From the NCBI GenBank assembly GCA_022457155.1, contig JAJGOT010000456.1, positions 520,001-584,000 on the forward strand: 64,000 nucleotides of DNA, in the 5' to 3' direction. Below, one piece after another: positions 1 through 14,000 of the stretch. The notes under the pieces were generated by a model. That model searched no databases and had not been told where the DNA came from. It worked only from the letters and a program-made list of their open reading frames with translations. The stretch comes from Cladopsammia gracilis. Lineage: Eukaryota; Cnidaria; Anthozoa; Scleractinia; Dendrophylliidae. The position numbers and the translations under genes are program-made. Numbering within the stretch: position 1 is the first letter of the stretch; each line of letters begins with the position of its first letter.

Positions 1-967
1 TCCACCGCCCCGTCTGCCGGCCTATCGTGTAAGTTCTAATGAGTGGGTTCTTATGTTCACAATATTTCTGGTGGCGGTTTCTTCCCCCACCTTTGCTGAA
101 GACATATTTGTTTATTTTATATTTGTTGTTTTAAAATAAAAATTCCTCACTTCGGTGGCCAAATTTATTCCATTCAATTCGCCTCAGTCTTTGACCACAG
201 ACTCTTCAGCAAAACGAGTGCGCCGCCACGCAGAGCTCTCGGTTTTTGCTAGTTAGTATGGTCTTGATTTGCCTATGGATATGGCTTGAGATAAATGATC
301 TTTGGTGTTTGTATACACTGGAGCTACAGTGTAACTGTAATGCAGTTTAACTGCGATGCAAAATAAGCAGTGGCAGAGGGGTCAGAGATGCCCGCTCCTC
401 CTCCCTCCCGTGACGTCATACAGGGTAGCTACTTTCGCGTTTTCTCGGTTCCGTTTTTTTTTGTGTGTGTTGCTTCAACCAACACACCTCAATAGAACCA
501 TGTTACTTCCCCAAGGCAAAAAAAAAGAAGAAAAATGAGGAACTGAGGAACGTCACAGCCGACTATCCCTGGTCTTTCTTTTGTGGGGCACTGTGCCCCA
601 TCGTAAGTGATATTTCACATTTTTAGATGGCTAAAATACGGAGGAGAAAAATCGATATAAAAAAACACTTTTTTTTCGATTTTTTTTTTATCAGAGCACC
701 TTGTAGATTCGTTGAAGTAAATAAACGAAAAACCGTCATATTCACTTCATTTTGACATTTTGCTGTCTTAACGACAGTCAGTCATTCGTAGAACAGCGAC
801 GCCTGATGTGGCTTTACATCTTGATCTTTGAGCGGCATTCCTTGTTGCATTTTCTGCAGACTGTTGGTGGCAGCGCTGCCTTTTTTCCTGTCTTTTATAA
901 GTATACATTACTACAGACCATGAAAATGTCGAATTCAATAAAAAGGGTGCGCATTATGTACATGTAC
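1..967. other. Intron downstream of exon 46 (left edge)
   Basis: No exon with acceptable splice borders or recognisable domain was seen on either strand. The sequence is AT-rich with short A and T runs. The small plus-strand frames at 356-538 and 752-976 show no recognisable domain and no coding-like composition. Confidence 0.5.
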
Positions 968-1161
968 CTGTATTGAAACTCTTTGTCAAAATCAAGTATC
1001 GAACCCTGACGTTGCTTTTCAATTGACTCAAGTAGACACTTGCTGTAATGTTGCTTGAACTCAGGAACTGCACCTCTACCAATGATCCACGAACCGAGGA
1101 CGAACAGCCGTTATGGTAATATTTCAAAACCCCATTGCCGTCGAAAATCTTGAAATATTCA
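968..1161 (-). CDS. Exon 46: CUB 10, second half
   Basis: 194 bp, phase 2 to 1. It reads [20 protein letters not shown] (fourth Cys) and [18 protein letters not shown], and ends before GTACAT, a weak donor. The next exon should lie beyond the left edge and begin in phase 1; by comparison with exons 15-17 an FN3 followed by an S1 protease is expected. Confidence 0.82.
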
Positions 1162-4100
1162 CTATGACAATAAGAAATAACCATATCATATAAACGAATA
1201 CTACTATACTACTTTGCAATTAATTTTGTTTCCCTGGGGAGTGGACTGTGAATCGCTAAACGACTGGGTAAAGTGACGCGATCCTAATTGCAGAATATGT
1301 GTTATTACAGTTCGATATCAGTTCGTTTCTGTTGTTACGTGTTGACATTTTAAGTGTTGACATTTTTGACATCAAACTGTAGACATTCTAAGAAATTCCT
1401 GTTGAATGCCGTGATTGCTTAATCTTCCAATTAATATAACCGTTTAGCACAACTGTTTAACCAATTACATTTTGACATATCACTAGAGGGTATTAATCTG
1501 TTTTCAAATTTGTACATCTTAGATTGTATCCGTTACTTTGGCAGTTGCCTGATGATTGCTTCGCGGGAAGCATGAAACTCGGAGTAGCAAATAAATGCAT
1601 TTGAACTAGTCCGACTCCACAAGTCTATCTATCTATTAACAGCTCTGGTTTATCCATTGAGCACTTTAATAGTAGATGAAGACTTCGATTTATCCTCAAG
1701 TAGTTAAATATATACAGATCATCGACTTACAAGGGCTAAACGTGTTTTTTTTTTTTAATTTGGTCATATAGAGTGTTTTCACTTACGTCACATCAGAATT
1801 CAGAAGTATTAAACAACAGTTTTTGATTCCAAAATGTTTATGGAATTGTAGAGAGTTTAAACTACTCATCTGGGCCAAATTCTATGTGCAAGAGCATTTC
1901 GTTCTAGAGTTATAGGCGAACGAGTGTTAGACATTTTAGTGAGAAATGTATGGAGCGGCCATGTTGGTGTCCTACTAAGGGGCACCAACATGGCGGCCAA
2001 AAATTCAAAATCTGTATTTACCATAAGTGCCATGAAATTGGCTTATAAGCATCTATAACGCAAAAATAACTTTCAACTGGTTCAATTTTGTTTATTTTCA
2101 CGGCTTATCTGAAATAGCGTGACAAATTGCGTGACACATTTAATACCTTTAGAACTCGGAAGCAAAACATCGTTAAAACCTGAAACGTTTTGTGAAAGAT
2201 TATAACACTGGTGTCTACATACCATGTTAGAAACAGCTTTGTAGGATGTATACTTTAGATTTTTGAATTTCTATGACGTCGTGTGCAAACACTCTATAGA
2301 GTCTGGTCTGGTCTACAGAGTCTTAGCCGTTGGCTAAGATTTGACCTTGATTAAAAGATCAACCACATGCCCTCTAAATGCCCAATGCACATGACTACCA
2401 TTTATACGTTACACGTGGGGAAGGGAATCAAATACACTAAAGTGGAAATGTAAATACCTGCAATAGCCAAAGTTTATCTCCTGGATTAGAAACAGGCCAA
2501 TCGCTTGCGTCATACCAGTATTCCCTATTGTCCAGTAGCAGTATATGGAACTGTAACCAGCATGTGTAACATCTATGAGGCCAGCTGATTGGTTAACAAC
2601 CATACTGCAAGCTGTAATGAAGTCAAACTTAGCCATAAATTTGACGAGGAACTTGCGTAAAAAAAGTTTAATTAGCAGAAGAACAATTTTGGACGTGCGT
2701 TAAAAATGTTTAACCCTTTTCCGACGGTGGGGTCATTTTCGTCCCACATGGAACGATGTAGATAATTCCTTTCTCAACCCTTGGCATTCCGTTTAAACCA
2801 AACAAATGGTCAACAACGAATTTAGGAAGGATAGACTAGTAAAGTAGTAGTATAGTAAACTTTTACGCAAGCTGTTCATACATCGTCTCTTATTTTTATT
2901 TACGCACGTGAAAATTACGCGACAGTGGAAATCAACCCTTGCACACAAAAAACCTATTCACATTTTGGGCAAAAATTCACTTCACTTTCGCTATTTGCAT
3001 ACCACTGATTCCAGATTAAATTTTCCATTTTCCTGGAAAGTAAGCCAGCCACAATTCCAGTGGAAAGAAAGACGATGAAGTGGGCAAAAACGCACGATAT
3101 TGAAAAGAAAGAAAAAGAAAACAAAGAGAGCGAGAAAGAAAGATCGAAATAGTTTCGCAAAAAACAAAAACAAAAAAAAATGAAGCTTAATTACATCCAA
3201 TCAGCAGGAAAATAAGCCTTTTTTTTTGTTGTAAAACTCATTTCTAGCCATTTTCTTGCTAACTAGTAGAAAACTGGTCCAAAAAGGAGGATTGGGTTAA
3301 AAATGCGGTTGCTGTCCTTAAAGGGTTAATAATCAAAAGAACGATCTTTTGCGGGTGTTAAACAGGCGTTTCATTAGCTTACTTTCATACAAGAGAATTT
3401 ATTCGCAGTAAACCGTACTGACCAGAGCTCCCACATTTAAAACAGCTCAATAGAATTTCCACTTATCGAAGCTCCTCGATTCGTCAGCCTTCTTCTTCAG
3501 CAAATGACGTTTTCGTTTATCACGTTCATTATTTTGCCACAGCAATTTTCCTCGATTTTTACTACTCGCTTGGCCCTAAATTTCTGAGTGTCCACCCCAA
3601 CTAACTATTGGGCCGCTTGACGTTATCAACGCAGTTTAATTTGAGTAAAATAATGAAAGTCTTGTTATCATCTGTAATGCGCGCAGGCTCTATATAACAT
3701 TACAGCAACGAGTGATCTAATCTGAATTGGATCAAACCGAGGTTAAAACAATTCATTTTTGCCTAATGCGTGATCCTCATCTATCTTCTAGGGTAACATT
3801 CAGAAGGGAATTCATGTCAATTGAATTTATTTCAACACTAAAATTTACGGCAAAGGTAAGTTTTTTTCCTGGTCGATCAATTAATCGATCAATCGCTTTA
3901 TAATACACTAATGATAATAATAAAAATCCTTTTGTATCATACACTGTACTATATTATAAGCGAGATACTTCTAATTTCGAAAATAATTATTTAAAATACT
4001 ACTAATAATAAATGTATAAGAATGTATATGCCATAATTAGAATGGATAAAACAACTACTTACCACAATAAAGGAAAAAACTAGTTTGATTCAACTGCACC

Positions 4101-4716
4101 TATATTTCAACCACTTAAAGTGGTCTTCATCAGGGTGACACAATATTATATACTATATATATTATATATTATATACACCTAATTGCAATAACGTTGTCAT
4201 AGAAAAATGAAAAAAATGAGAAAAGAAAAATACAAAAAGCCAAATAGGAATTAATTAGCTTAAACACCACAGTGACACGCGGCAGCGGCTATTGTTACTT
4301 GAAATTTACCTAGTCATATGGTAACCGTCCATGTTGGAAATATGTTGCTACCCGATTGATGTCATTCTTTGAGAATAACTGTAACACATGCACAGTTGCA
4401 CTACGAAAAAGGAAAAGTGCAAAAACCTGTTCTTAAACATAGTTCTTGTGCATGCTTTGAGAATTATTAAAATCCGGCAAGAATGTACTTTGTAGGTCTA
4501 ATTAATTCCTGTTGGCCTTTTATCACTTTTCGGTTTTACATTTTTCATTTTTCTATGACAATATTATTACAATTAGGTGTATATATATATATAGGTGTGT
4601 ATATATAACTGCAGACATACTGGTGTATATATATATAGGTGTATATATAACTGCAGACAGTACTGTTTCAGCCTTCTGGGCCTCATCAGTGCAGTGCTGA
4701 TGCTAGGATATATATA

Positions 4717-4771
<55 letters not shown>

Positions 4772-7700
4772 AAGGAATAAAAGTTTAAAATATAGAAAAA
4801 ATTAAAATATAGAAACGGTATAAAATAACTAATTTACTGATTTAGTTATTTGTGGAAAACTCGAAACGGTTTGGGTAACAATCATCGTCCGTTTGTGGTT
4901 TTATAGCATTTCCTATTTTCTAGCAATTTTATAATTGCATATTAACAAGCAAACAGTATTGTACTTGTATTTTTAAAGGATTACCTGTGGTAACATAGTA
5001 ACGATAAGAACGTGGCCCTTCTCCTTTAGAAGTGAACGCCGACACAGAAACATCATAACGTTGTGCCGGTTCTAGCCCCGTCAAAGTTATCCGTGTAGTG
5101 TTAGGATTGGTAATGTTTACACTGCTTGTGTTAGATTGTACAGAATAATACGCATTCTTTCTTAAGTATACTTTGTAGCCCAATAAGCGTCCATTGTGGA
5201 ACTGCCGGGAAAGAGCATTCCAGGAAACTGTGACTCGCGTTGCTCTTATATCTTTGAAGGTTATATTACTCGGAGCACGGCTAGGAACTGAAAAGAAAAA
5301 CAAGAAATACATGTACAAGTTGTTGAGAATTTACCCGCTAAGCTACATTTTGAAAAGAAATAACCACAGCGGCAAGATTGAAATAGATCATTTGGAATTC
5401 CATATATTATCTCTCTCCAAAATTTCATAATTAAGGTGGCTCCATAGGGTAGTTTGGCCGTGCGAGAACTGGGTAAGTATGGCGCGAGCTTTAAATGTCA
5501 ACAAGTCAAAACAAACATGGCGGCTTAATGCGAGTTTGCGATTTGGGAGTTTGAGTTTGCGTGCTTTCGAAAGTTCACGCATGCTCAAATAGCGATCTTG
5601 GCGAATTCCTATTCTGATGACGTAATTGTTGTGGGAGACAAAAATAGAAATTCTTTCGGTGAAATTCCGTAAAATTTGGCATAGAGATAACATAATGTAA
5701 GTTTTCTTTAGCGCCCGTTTATCGCAAAATTTCATAGGGCCAATTTTTAAACAGGGACAAAATACACAAATTGGCAGGTAGCGAAGAAACTGCCTTTGTA
5801 ACCCCTACTATTTTAGCCAGGGAAAGTTTTATCTGGACAGGCTCTACATGATGCGAAATTTTAGGAGGATTTTATCGAAGGAAATTGAAGAAAACAGGCA
5901 AAATCAAAGCCACATAAGCACTTATAAGCGACCGTGTTTGGGCAGCTGTAATTTCAAAGTTCAAGTCATTATCTTAACAGCCATGGTTGTTGAGCACATT
6001 TTGGTCATTGCTCATTACAGTTTGTTAGCTCTGAGTGAACTGGAAGTCAGAAGTAAAAAAAAAATCGGCTTTCGACAAGTAACGTTCGCGCCCTAAGTTA
6101 TCAGCAATAACCCTATCGAGCCACCTTAAGCTTATTGCTTTATGCTTTTTTCAATCCTTATGCTAATAGCTGATGGGAAGGAATTTATAATACAAAAATG
6201 TATTTGGGTGAATGGGATGATTACTTTTCTTCTGAACCTCCCAATTTTCAAATATTCAAACCGTCAAGCACATGTCACCTTTTGTTTCCCAATTTTCAAA
6301 TATTCAAACCGTCAAGCACATGTCACCTTTTGTTTCCCAATTTTCAAATATTCAAACCGTCAAGCACATGTCACCTTTTGTTTCCCAATTTTCAAATATT
6401 CAAACCGTCAAGCACATGTCACCTTTTGTTTCCCAATTTTCAAATATTCAAACCGTCAAGCACATGTCACCTTTTGTTTCCCAATTTTCAAATATTCAAA
6501 CCGTCAAGCACATGTCACCTTTTGTTTCCCAATTTTCAAATATTCAAACCGTCAAGCACATGTCACCTTTTGTTTCCCAATTTTCAAATATTCAAACCGT
6601 CAGGCACATGTCACCTTTTGTTTCCCAATTTTCAAATATTCAAACCGTCAAGCACATGTCACCTTTTGTTTCCCAATTTTCAAATATTCAAACCGTCAAA
6701 CATATGTCACCTTTTGTTTCCCAATTTTCAAATATTCAAACCGTCAAGCACATGTCACCTTTTGTTTCCCAATTTTCAAATATTGAAACCGTCAAGCATA
6801 TGTCACCTTTTGTTTCCCAATTTTCAAATATTCAAACCGTCAAGCATATGTCACCTTTTGTTTCCCAATTTTCAAATATTCAAACCGTCAAGCACATGTC
6901 ACCTTTTGTTTCCCAATTTTCAAATATTCAAACCGTCAAGCATATGTCACCTTTTGTTTCCCAATTTTCAAATATTCAAACCGTCAAGCATATGTCACCT
7001 TTTGTTTCCCAATTTTCAAATATTCAAACCGTCAAGCATATGTCACCTTTTGTTTTCCCAATTTTCAAATATTCAAACCGTCAAGCATATCTCACCTTTT
7101 GTTTCCCAATTTTCAAATATTCAAACCGTCAAGCATATCTCACCTTTTGTTTCCCAATTTTCAAATATTCAAACCGTCAAGCATATCTCACCTTTTGTTT
7201 CCCAATTTTCAAATATTCAAACCGTCAAGCACATGTCACCTTTTGTTTCCCAATTTTCAAATATTCAAACCGTCAAGCATATCTCATCTTTTGTCCGAGG
7301 AAAAGGTTAATTACCGACAAATTAAACGATAATGTGACTAAGCAATAAAATAAGGGACTATTTTGAACGTACCCGCTTCCTCCGTCCATGCTGTGGCTTC
7401 AGTACTCTTGTAAGTCTTCCTTATATCATTTATGCCAACAACGATTAGTCGATATTCCGTATACGGCGTTAGTCCGTAGAATATATCATAAGTAGTATTT
7501 TCTGGCACGATGTTACCGTTCACAATGGTACCATTAGTGCTTTTAATAACCGCAATGTAGTGAAGGATTCGTTGATTCAACAACGATGTCAAGTTTTGCC
7601 AAGAGACTCGGATGCTAGTGGTGGTTTCGTTGTCACTAGACGCACTCCAATTGGCCACTGGCAGTGCTAAAAAATAGATCACATGTAATTTAAGTAATGA

Positions 7701-10700
7701 TCCGCATAAGAAGGATAGTGCTGGACGGCAATGCACGATGGAATGTCAACTTTTTCATTGTCACAACTAGTAATCTCATTGGCCTAGGCTCAAAAACCGC
7801 CAAAAAGTTACGGCTCAAGGTGCATTAAGTCTAATGTTTTTAAGTAATGATCCGCATAAGAAGGATAGCGCTGAACGGCAATGGAACGTCAAGCACGATG
7901 GAATGTCAAGTTTTTTCATTGTTAGAACTAATGATCTCATTGGCCTAGACTCAAAAACCGCTAAAAAGTTAAGATTCAAGGTGCATTTTGTCTAATTTTT
8001 TTAAGGTTTCAAGTAATTTGAGACCCAATCGCACAACATACAATTTTTAAAAGATATTGTATTTGGGGAACTTCATCAAAGAAGCAAAACTATTAGCTAT
8101 TGTCTTCTGCTATTCTGATTGGTTATGCGCGAACATTTCCTAAAATATATTTGACGCAAATGGATTTTCTTTATTTTTATAATGAAATATAATAATTAAC
8201 CATCAGCTCCCCCTCTATTCTTGAAATCAAAGATATTCTTTGTGGGAAAGAGCCAATGCCGCAAAACAATGAAGTTTGCTATCGTTCTTACGTGGAACAT
8301 TACTTAAGGTTTCAAGTATTTTGAGACCCAATCGCACAAAATGCAATTTTTAAAAGATATTGTATTTGGGGAACTTCATCAAAGAAGCAAAATTGGTAGC
8401 TATTGTCTTCTGCTATTCTGATTGGTTAAGCGCAAACATTTCCTAAAATATATTTCACGCAAATGGATTTTCTGTATTTTTATAATAAAATATAATTATG
8501 AACCATCAGCCCCTCCTCTATTCTTGAAATCAAAGGTATTCTATTTGGGAAAGAGCCAATGCCGCAGAAGAATGAAGTTTACTATAGTTCTTATGTGAAG
8601 CATAAAGCTTGGTTCCCACTAGCGACGTAAGCGGAATCGCAAGCGGAATCGGAATCGTAACAACCTTACGATCTAGTCGAAATCAAAACGATGGAAGCAA
8701 CGGAAGCAACGGAAGCAGAAGCGGAATCGGAAGCGGAAAAGGGAAACCTTCTGATCCTTCCGATTCCGATTCCGTCGAGCTTCCGATTCCGATTGCGACT
8801 CCGTTTTGTAATTTACACTGGAACGTAAGGCTCCCTAAGCTTCCGACTCTAACTCCGCTTGCGATTACGTTGCTAGTGGGAACCAGCTCTTTCTTAAACA
8901 AAATAGGGTCATTTTAGAAAGCACGTGTCTACTACACGCTGCTACATTTGTGGATGTACAGTTAGCTGTACCCCTTTCTTCTTTTGAAAATTTGGGGTCT
9001 ACTCGTTGAAGGCTAAATCCCCTTTGGTCGCTTGGTGGGTAGCAATGATATTCTTAACACACGCGGCTGACACGCGCGGCCTTTATTATTGTCTTTCAAT
9101 GTTCGAAGTATCGGCGTTTGGGGCCTACTCGTTTCCAAATTCCCTTAGGGCGCTTGGTGGGTAGCAATGATATCCTTAACACGCGTGGCCTTTATTATTG
9201 TCTTTCAATGTTCGAAGTATCGACGTTTGCATAATTTAGTCTGTAGAAAGTGTGGAAAGTCCATTACGCGATTCAGCTCTCGTGTCATTAACCTTCAACG
9301 AATTTGATGTGTGATCTCTTTCTGATCTGTTGATAAATGGATTGCATCATTGTCACAACTGTCATTCTGGTGTTGGCGGTTATATTGTTAACAACTTCCT
9401 GTTGGCAAATTTCAGGTTAACAAAATTCCTGCGCCAACGTGGATAGTATAGTGTGGATAGCACAGTGTAAAGAAACATATATTACCAGAGAAGAATAGCA
9501 CGATAAACAGTCATCAGCGCAGCCACTACTTTGGAATGGTAACCAAAATGTGTTCTTAACTGGAATGTTTTGTTTGAAATTATTTTTGTTAAAATAAACA
9601 AGCGAATGGACAATACGCCTAGCGATAAAAACAACTTGAATAATATAGCCAACCTGACTGGAATCCTTGCTGTAAAATCCCAAATTGGAGCTTAAAGTTG
9701 CTATAGCTTTGTGTAAGGTAGATTTGAACAGTGATGTTGCCAGAGCTTGCAAAAGAAACTTCCAAGAAGGTTTTCTGAGGAGCGGATGAGTATCCATAGC
9801 GGCTGAGAACAATGACTCCATTACCATCGATAATCTTTAGGTATTCACTGTGGAAATAAAAAGAACACATTTATTGTGTTTGTGATAATCGGTTTTCATA
9901 TCCACTACTAATCGGCAGACCGTCAATTCACTTACTCCACATTCAGTTTATCATAACGTCAGTCAACCAATTGATCGTTGCCGTTGTTGTTTCTTGTTTT
10001 TTTTTTTTGCCAAAAAAAAGTGTTTCGATCAAACAATCAAACTTTTTTTAATCAGTTATATTATTATTTCTATCAATGAAAATTACACGCAAAGCCAAGC
10101 AGCTTTATTTCGCGGTCGTTTCCAGCAGGTAAACTGGTATGTTATGTAAGGGTTATTGACCTGGAGCGAGGGGATATGTGATATATTCCCCTCGTGGCGT
10201 GCCCGATGGCGTAGCCCGAGCGAACGCCACGAGGGGAATATGTCACTTATCCCAGAGGGAAATTAAAGGTCAATAACATGCTTATTTTCCACCTTGTGAG
10301 GTTTTTTTTAAAAACAAACAAACTATTTATTTTTTGGAAAGTAACATTCCGTTCAATTCAAATGCAAAAAAGCATGATTCCGCAAGGCCGCATTAGGATC
10401 ACGGCACACTAGCGAGACGGTAAACATGTTTTGCTTTTGCCAAATTTGCATTGAGCACGTTGCTTCGTTATGGGGTTCAATGTTAGAACGCAAAGTTTGA
10501 ATCATCTTTGTTTCTAGCACAAGCACAAATCCATGCAACTCACTAGTAATATGACAGGTATAGTTCCTGTAATGACACAAGTGCGACTGCTTGGCTCACT
10601 CCTGCATTTCCTATTGTCCAGGTGCATCGCGCAGAACTGCTGTATCTACGACCAACTTGCAACTGTCCAAACAGTTGATTTAAACTGCCTCCGCAGCCTA

Positions 10701-10866
10701 TAGAACAACAACAACAAAAAAAAACATTAAAAGAAATGCGAAAAAAAAAGTACACTCCAATTATGGAATATATATACCGTACATCCTGTGCCCAAGTTCA
10801 GGAGTTGCCATAAAGCCCTTATGGTGATAACCGGGAGGGAACATTGTATACATAATTGTATATATA

Positions 10867-10916
<50 letters not shown>

Positions 10917-11000
10917 TATGTATACAATGTGCCCTCCCGGTTGCTACCATAATGGCTTTATGGCAACTCCTGAACTTGGGCACAGGATGTACGGTTACAC

Positions 11001-11085
<85 letters not shown>

Positions 11086-14000
11086 CCGCTTGCAAAAAAA
11101 AGACATTTTTAAAAAATAGAAATATATATACAGCTATTGTGTTCGCATCACAAATGTGATGACAGGCGGTAGATGCCTTTTCACAGTAACTACAATACCC
11201 TTTGCCAAGTGTTCATTACAGCCGGCGTCCGTTAATCTGCACCATTGAAAAATCGACATGACATGAATCGACATGAAAAATCGCCAATAAAGCGGTAAAG
11301 GCTACAATAAGCCCCAATATGTTCTGAAAAAGAGAACAAATATATATTCTTTGTCCCATGCTTTTTAAACTGTTGTGATATTTGTATCCAAGGACGTCTA
11401 TTTTCCACTACTGTTTTGCTTCACAGTCTCCAACGAAGATCGTTGCTATCCGCAATGCCTCAAAAGAAGCAAAGGCTCGAGTTAATAAATTGACTGTGGC
11501 TCATTTGTTTATATTCAGGCATTGAATAATTTAATCTGTAAAATTATTCAATAATGTTTTCCGTGAACAATGGTGCAGATTAACGGACGCCGGCTGTAAT
11601 GAACACTTGGCAAAGGGTATTGTAGTTACTGTGAAAAGGCATCTACCGCCTGTCATCACATTTGTGATGCGAACACAATAGCTATATATATATTTCTATT
11701 TTTTAAAAATGTCTTTTTTTTTGCAAACGGGTGTATATATATATATATTTCTTTCCTGGCGTAAAGGTATGGATTTATTGTAAAAATATCGATTAACGTA
11801 CTGACCAGTATGCTGTCAGTATCTACAACGATATTTCAGGAAAAGCATTGTGAGTCCATAAAAAAGTCAGCTGATGGCACCTCTGCGCCTTTTTACTTTT
11901 TTTTTTAATTTCTAATGTTTGACGCAGTCCAAACCTTAAGGAATGGGTAGGTTATCGGACACAACAAGAGAACCCTTAGGTTCTGCACTTTCCTCGTGAG
12001 TAATTGCGTTGAAATTTCAATTTGGTACATCAAACATTTAGAATTACCATGGAAATAAAAAGCTTGCGATCTCCATAAAGAGGATTTTTAAGATCCTCCT
12101 GAAAGACCCACCATGTGTAAGGTTAAAACAACAACTGACAATCACTTTGCTCAATTCATACAAAGAATTGTTCCGGACAACGAGTTATTATTAAAGAAAT
12201 AATATGATCTGTGTTGCGATTTCGGAATGTTCAAATTCCAGGTAGTTTTGTCACTTACGTGAATACAAAAAGCCCAGTCAACACTTTTTTTCCAAACAAT
12301 GAAAATTACCTGTTGTTATGTACTGCCAGGACGATTGTGATCCCACGCCTTTGGAAGTAAAAGCTGCCACCGATATTTGGTAACGCTGTGCCTGCTTTAG
12401 ACCCCTTAATATAACCATAGTGGCGTTAGGGTTGCTGGTGTTAACATATGTTCTCAAATAGTAATAATTATACTCGTAATAATAGACTCTGTATCCAAGG
12501 AGACGTCCATTAGCGTATTGCTGTTGAAGATGATTCCATTGCACTTTCACTTCAGTGGACTGTAAGTTTGACAGTCGGATATTTGAAGGTGCTCGGCTGG
12601 GAACTAAAACCGAAAGTCGAAAATTTATTATAGCAGAGTCTGAACAAGATAGACGTTTTTTACCATGCTGTTTACAACTATGGCACCCCGGGGGGGGAGG
12701 GGTTGGGACTCAACAAAGTTTTGTACGGGGGTTCTCTGCCCCGATATCCAACCATTACCGTTATATACAGTTGTTGACAGAAAAAGTAACCCTTTTATAT
12801 ACCTTACATAGAAATTTGTATCTCTTTCATATACATACAGAAGAAAAGAAACATACAATAAACGATCACTGCGACAAACCGTTGAGAGTGGCCGGATCTG
12901 GGTTCCCAGACCTAGATCAGTATTAATACATGAAGTGAAACAAAAGAAACGGCAAACTGATCCTTACGGCAAAAAAAAAACAAAAAAAAAAACAGAAGCA
13001 TGCATAAGCAGAAGCACAAGAAAATAAAATAAAATAAAAGTGGAATATAATAGTGCCCAATATTTCGCTTTGGAAAACAAAGCTTCTTCAGGGGCTAGCA
13101 CTGAAGAAGCTTTGTTTTCCAAAGCGAAATATTGGGCACTATTATATTCCACTTTTATTTTATTTTCTTCTGCTTCTGCTTATGCATGCTTCTGTTTTTT
13201 TGCCGTAAGGATCAGTTTGCCGTTTCTTTTGTTTCATACAGAAGAAACAATGCATCTCTTTTTAACAACAACAACAACAACAACAACAACACACTTTATG
13301 AAACAAATATTGACGATTTAAATAATACCTACGTACCCACAAATAGTTGAAAAACTAGTCGAGGCGGGTAGGTATAATTAAGTTAGACTTATTACGAGGG
13401 TTCAGGTTACAGCAGTTCAGATTACAATAAATAGTAGATTAAAATAATAAATTAAAAACAGTAAAGAAAGTAGAAAGAGATTACACTATACTAGTCGTAG
13501 TTACAGGATCGATACAGTTTACAAGTTTTAAAGTAATTCAAGAATTGAAGATGGTGTAAGATATAAATTTTCTTGTTTAAAAATATTAATAAGTCTTTCA
13601 TGTATTTGTTTCTTAAATAAGTTTCTACTGGCAGATTTTTTTAATATTTTCAGGTAAAGCATTCCATAGCCGCACGCCATCTACGGAACGATATCCACGA
13701 AAAAACATATAGCGTTACTACTAGCAATGCTACTAGTGGCACCCTGTTTTATACTTCAACTCGTGAAATTCCTACCATTATATATACCTCCAGCCTCTAA
13801 TAGGCACCCTTTGCGGGCGGAGCGTCCACGTATAGATCAACAAAGGAAGTATCCCTCCACCGGGAACTATGGCAACTTGTCATAGTTTAGTGAGGGTCTG
13901 CTTTTATAGCAACGCATGCGCTACTGAAATAATTAAAGTAACCCTCGCATATTGTATGTACTTGTTTTCTGAGACGTCAATTACATGGTTGTTGACGATG

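Noticed and set aside
6240..7296. CRISPR-like array
   Set aside because: Units are contiguous near-identical 48-bp repeats with no unique spacers, inside a eukaryotic intron.
6142..7348. Long plus-strand frames of 214, 370 and 358 codons
   Set aside because: All are translations of the 48-bp minisatellite in different frames; the period is a multiple of three, so stops are absent by construction.
8609..8917. Ser/Gly/Asn-rich frame on the plus strand and its mirror
   Set aside because: Produced by the inverted GGAATC-type arrays of the 8611-8884 element.
10727..11119. Tyr/Ile-repeat frames
   Set aside because: Translations of (TA)n tracts.
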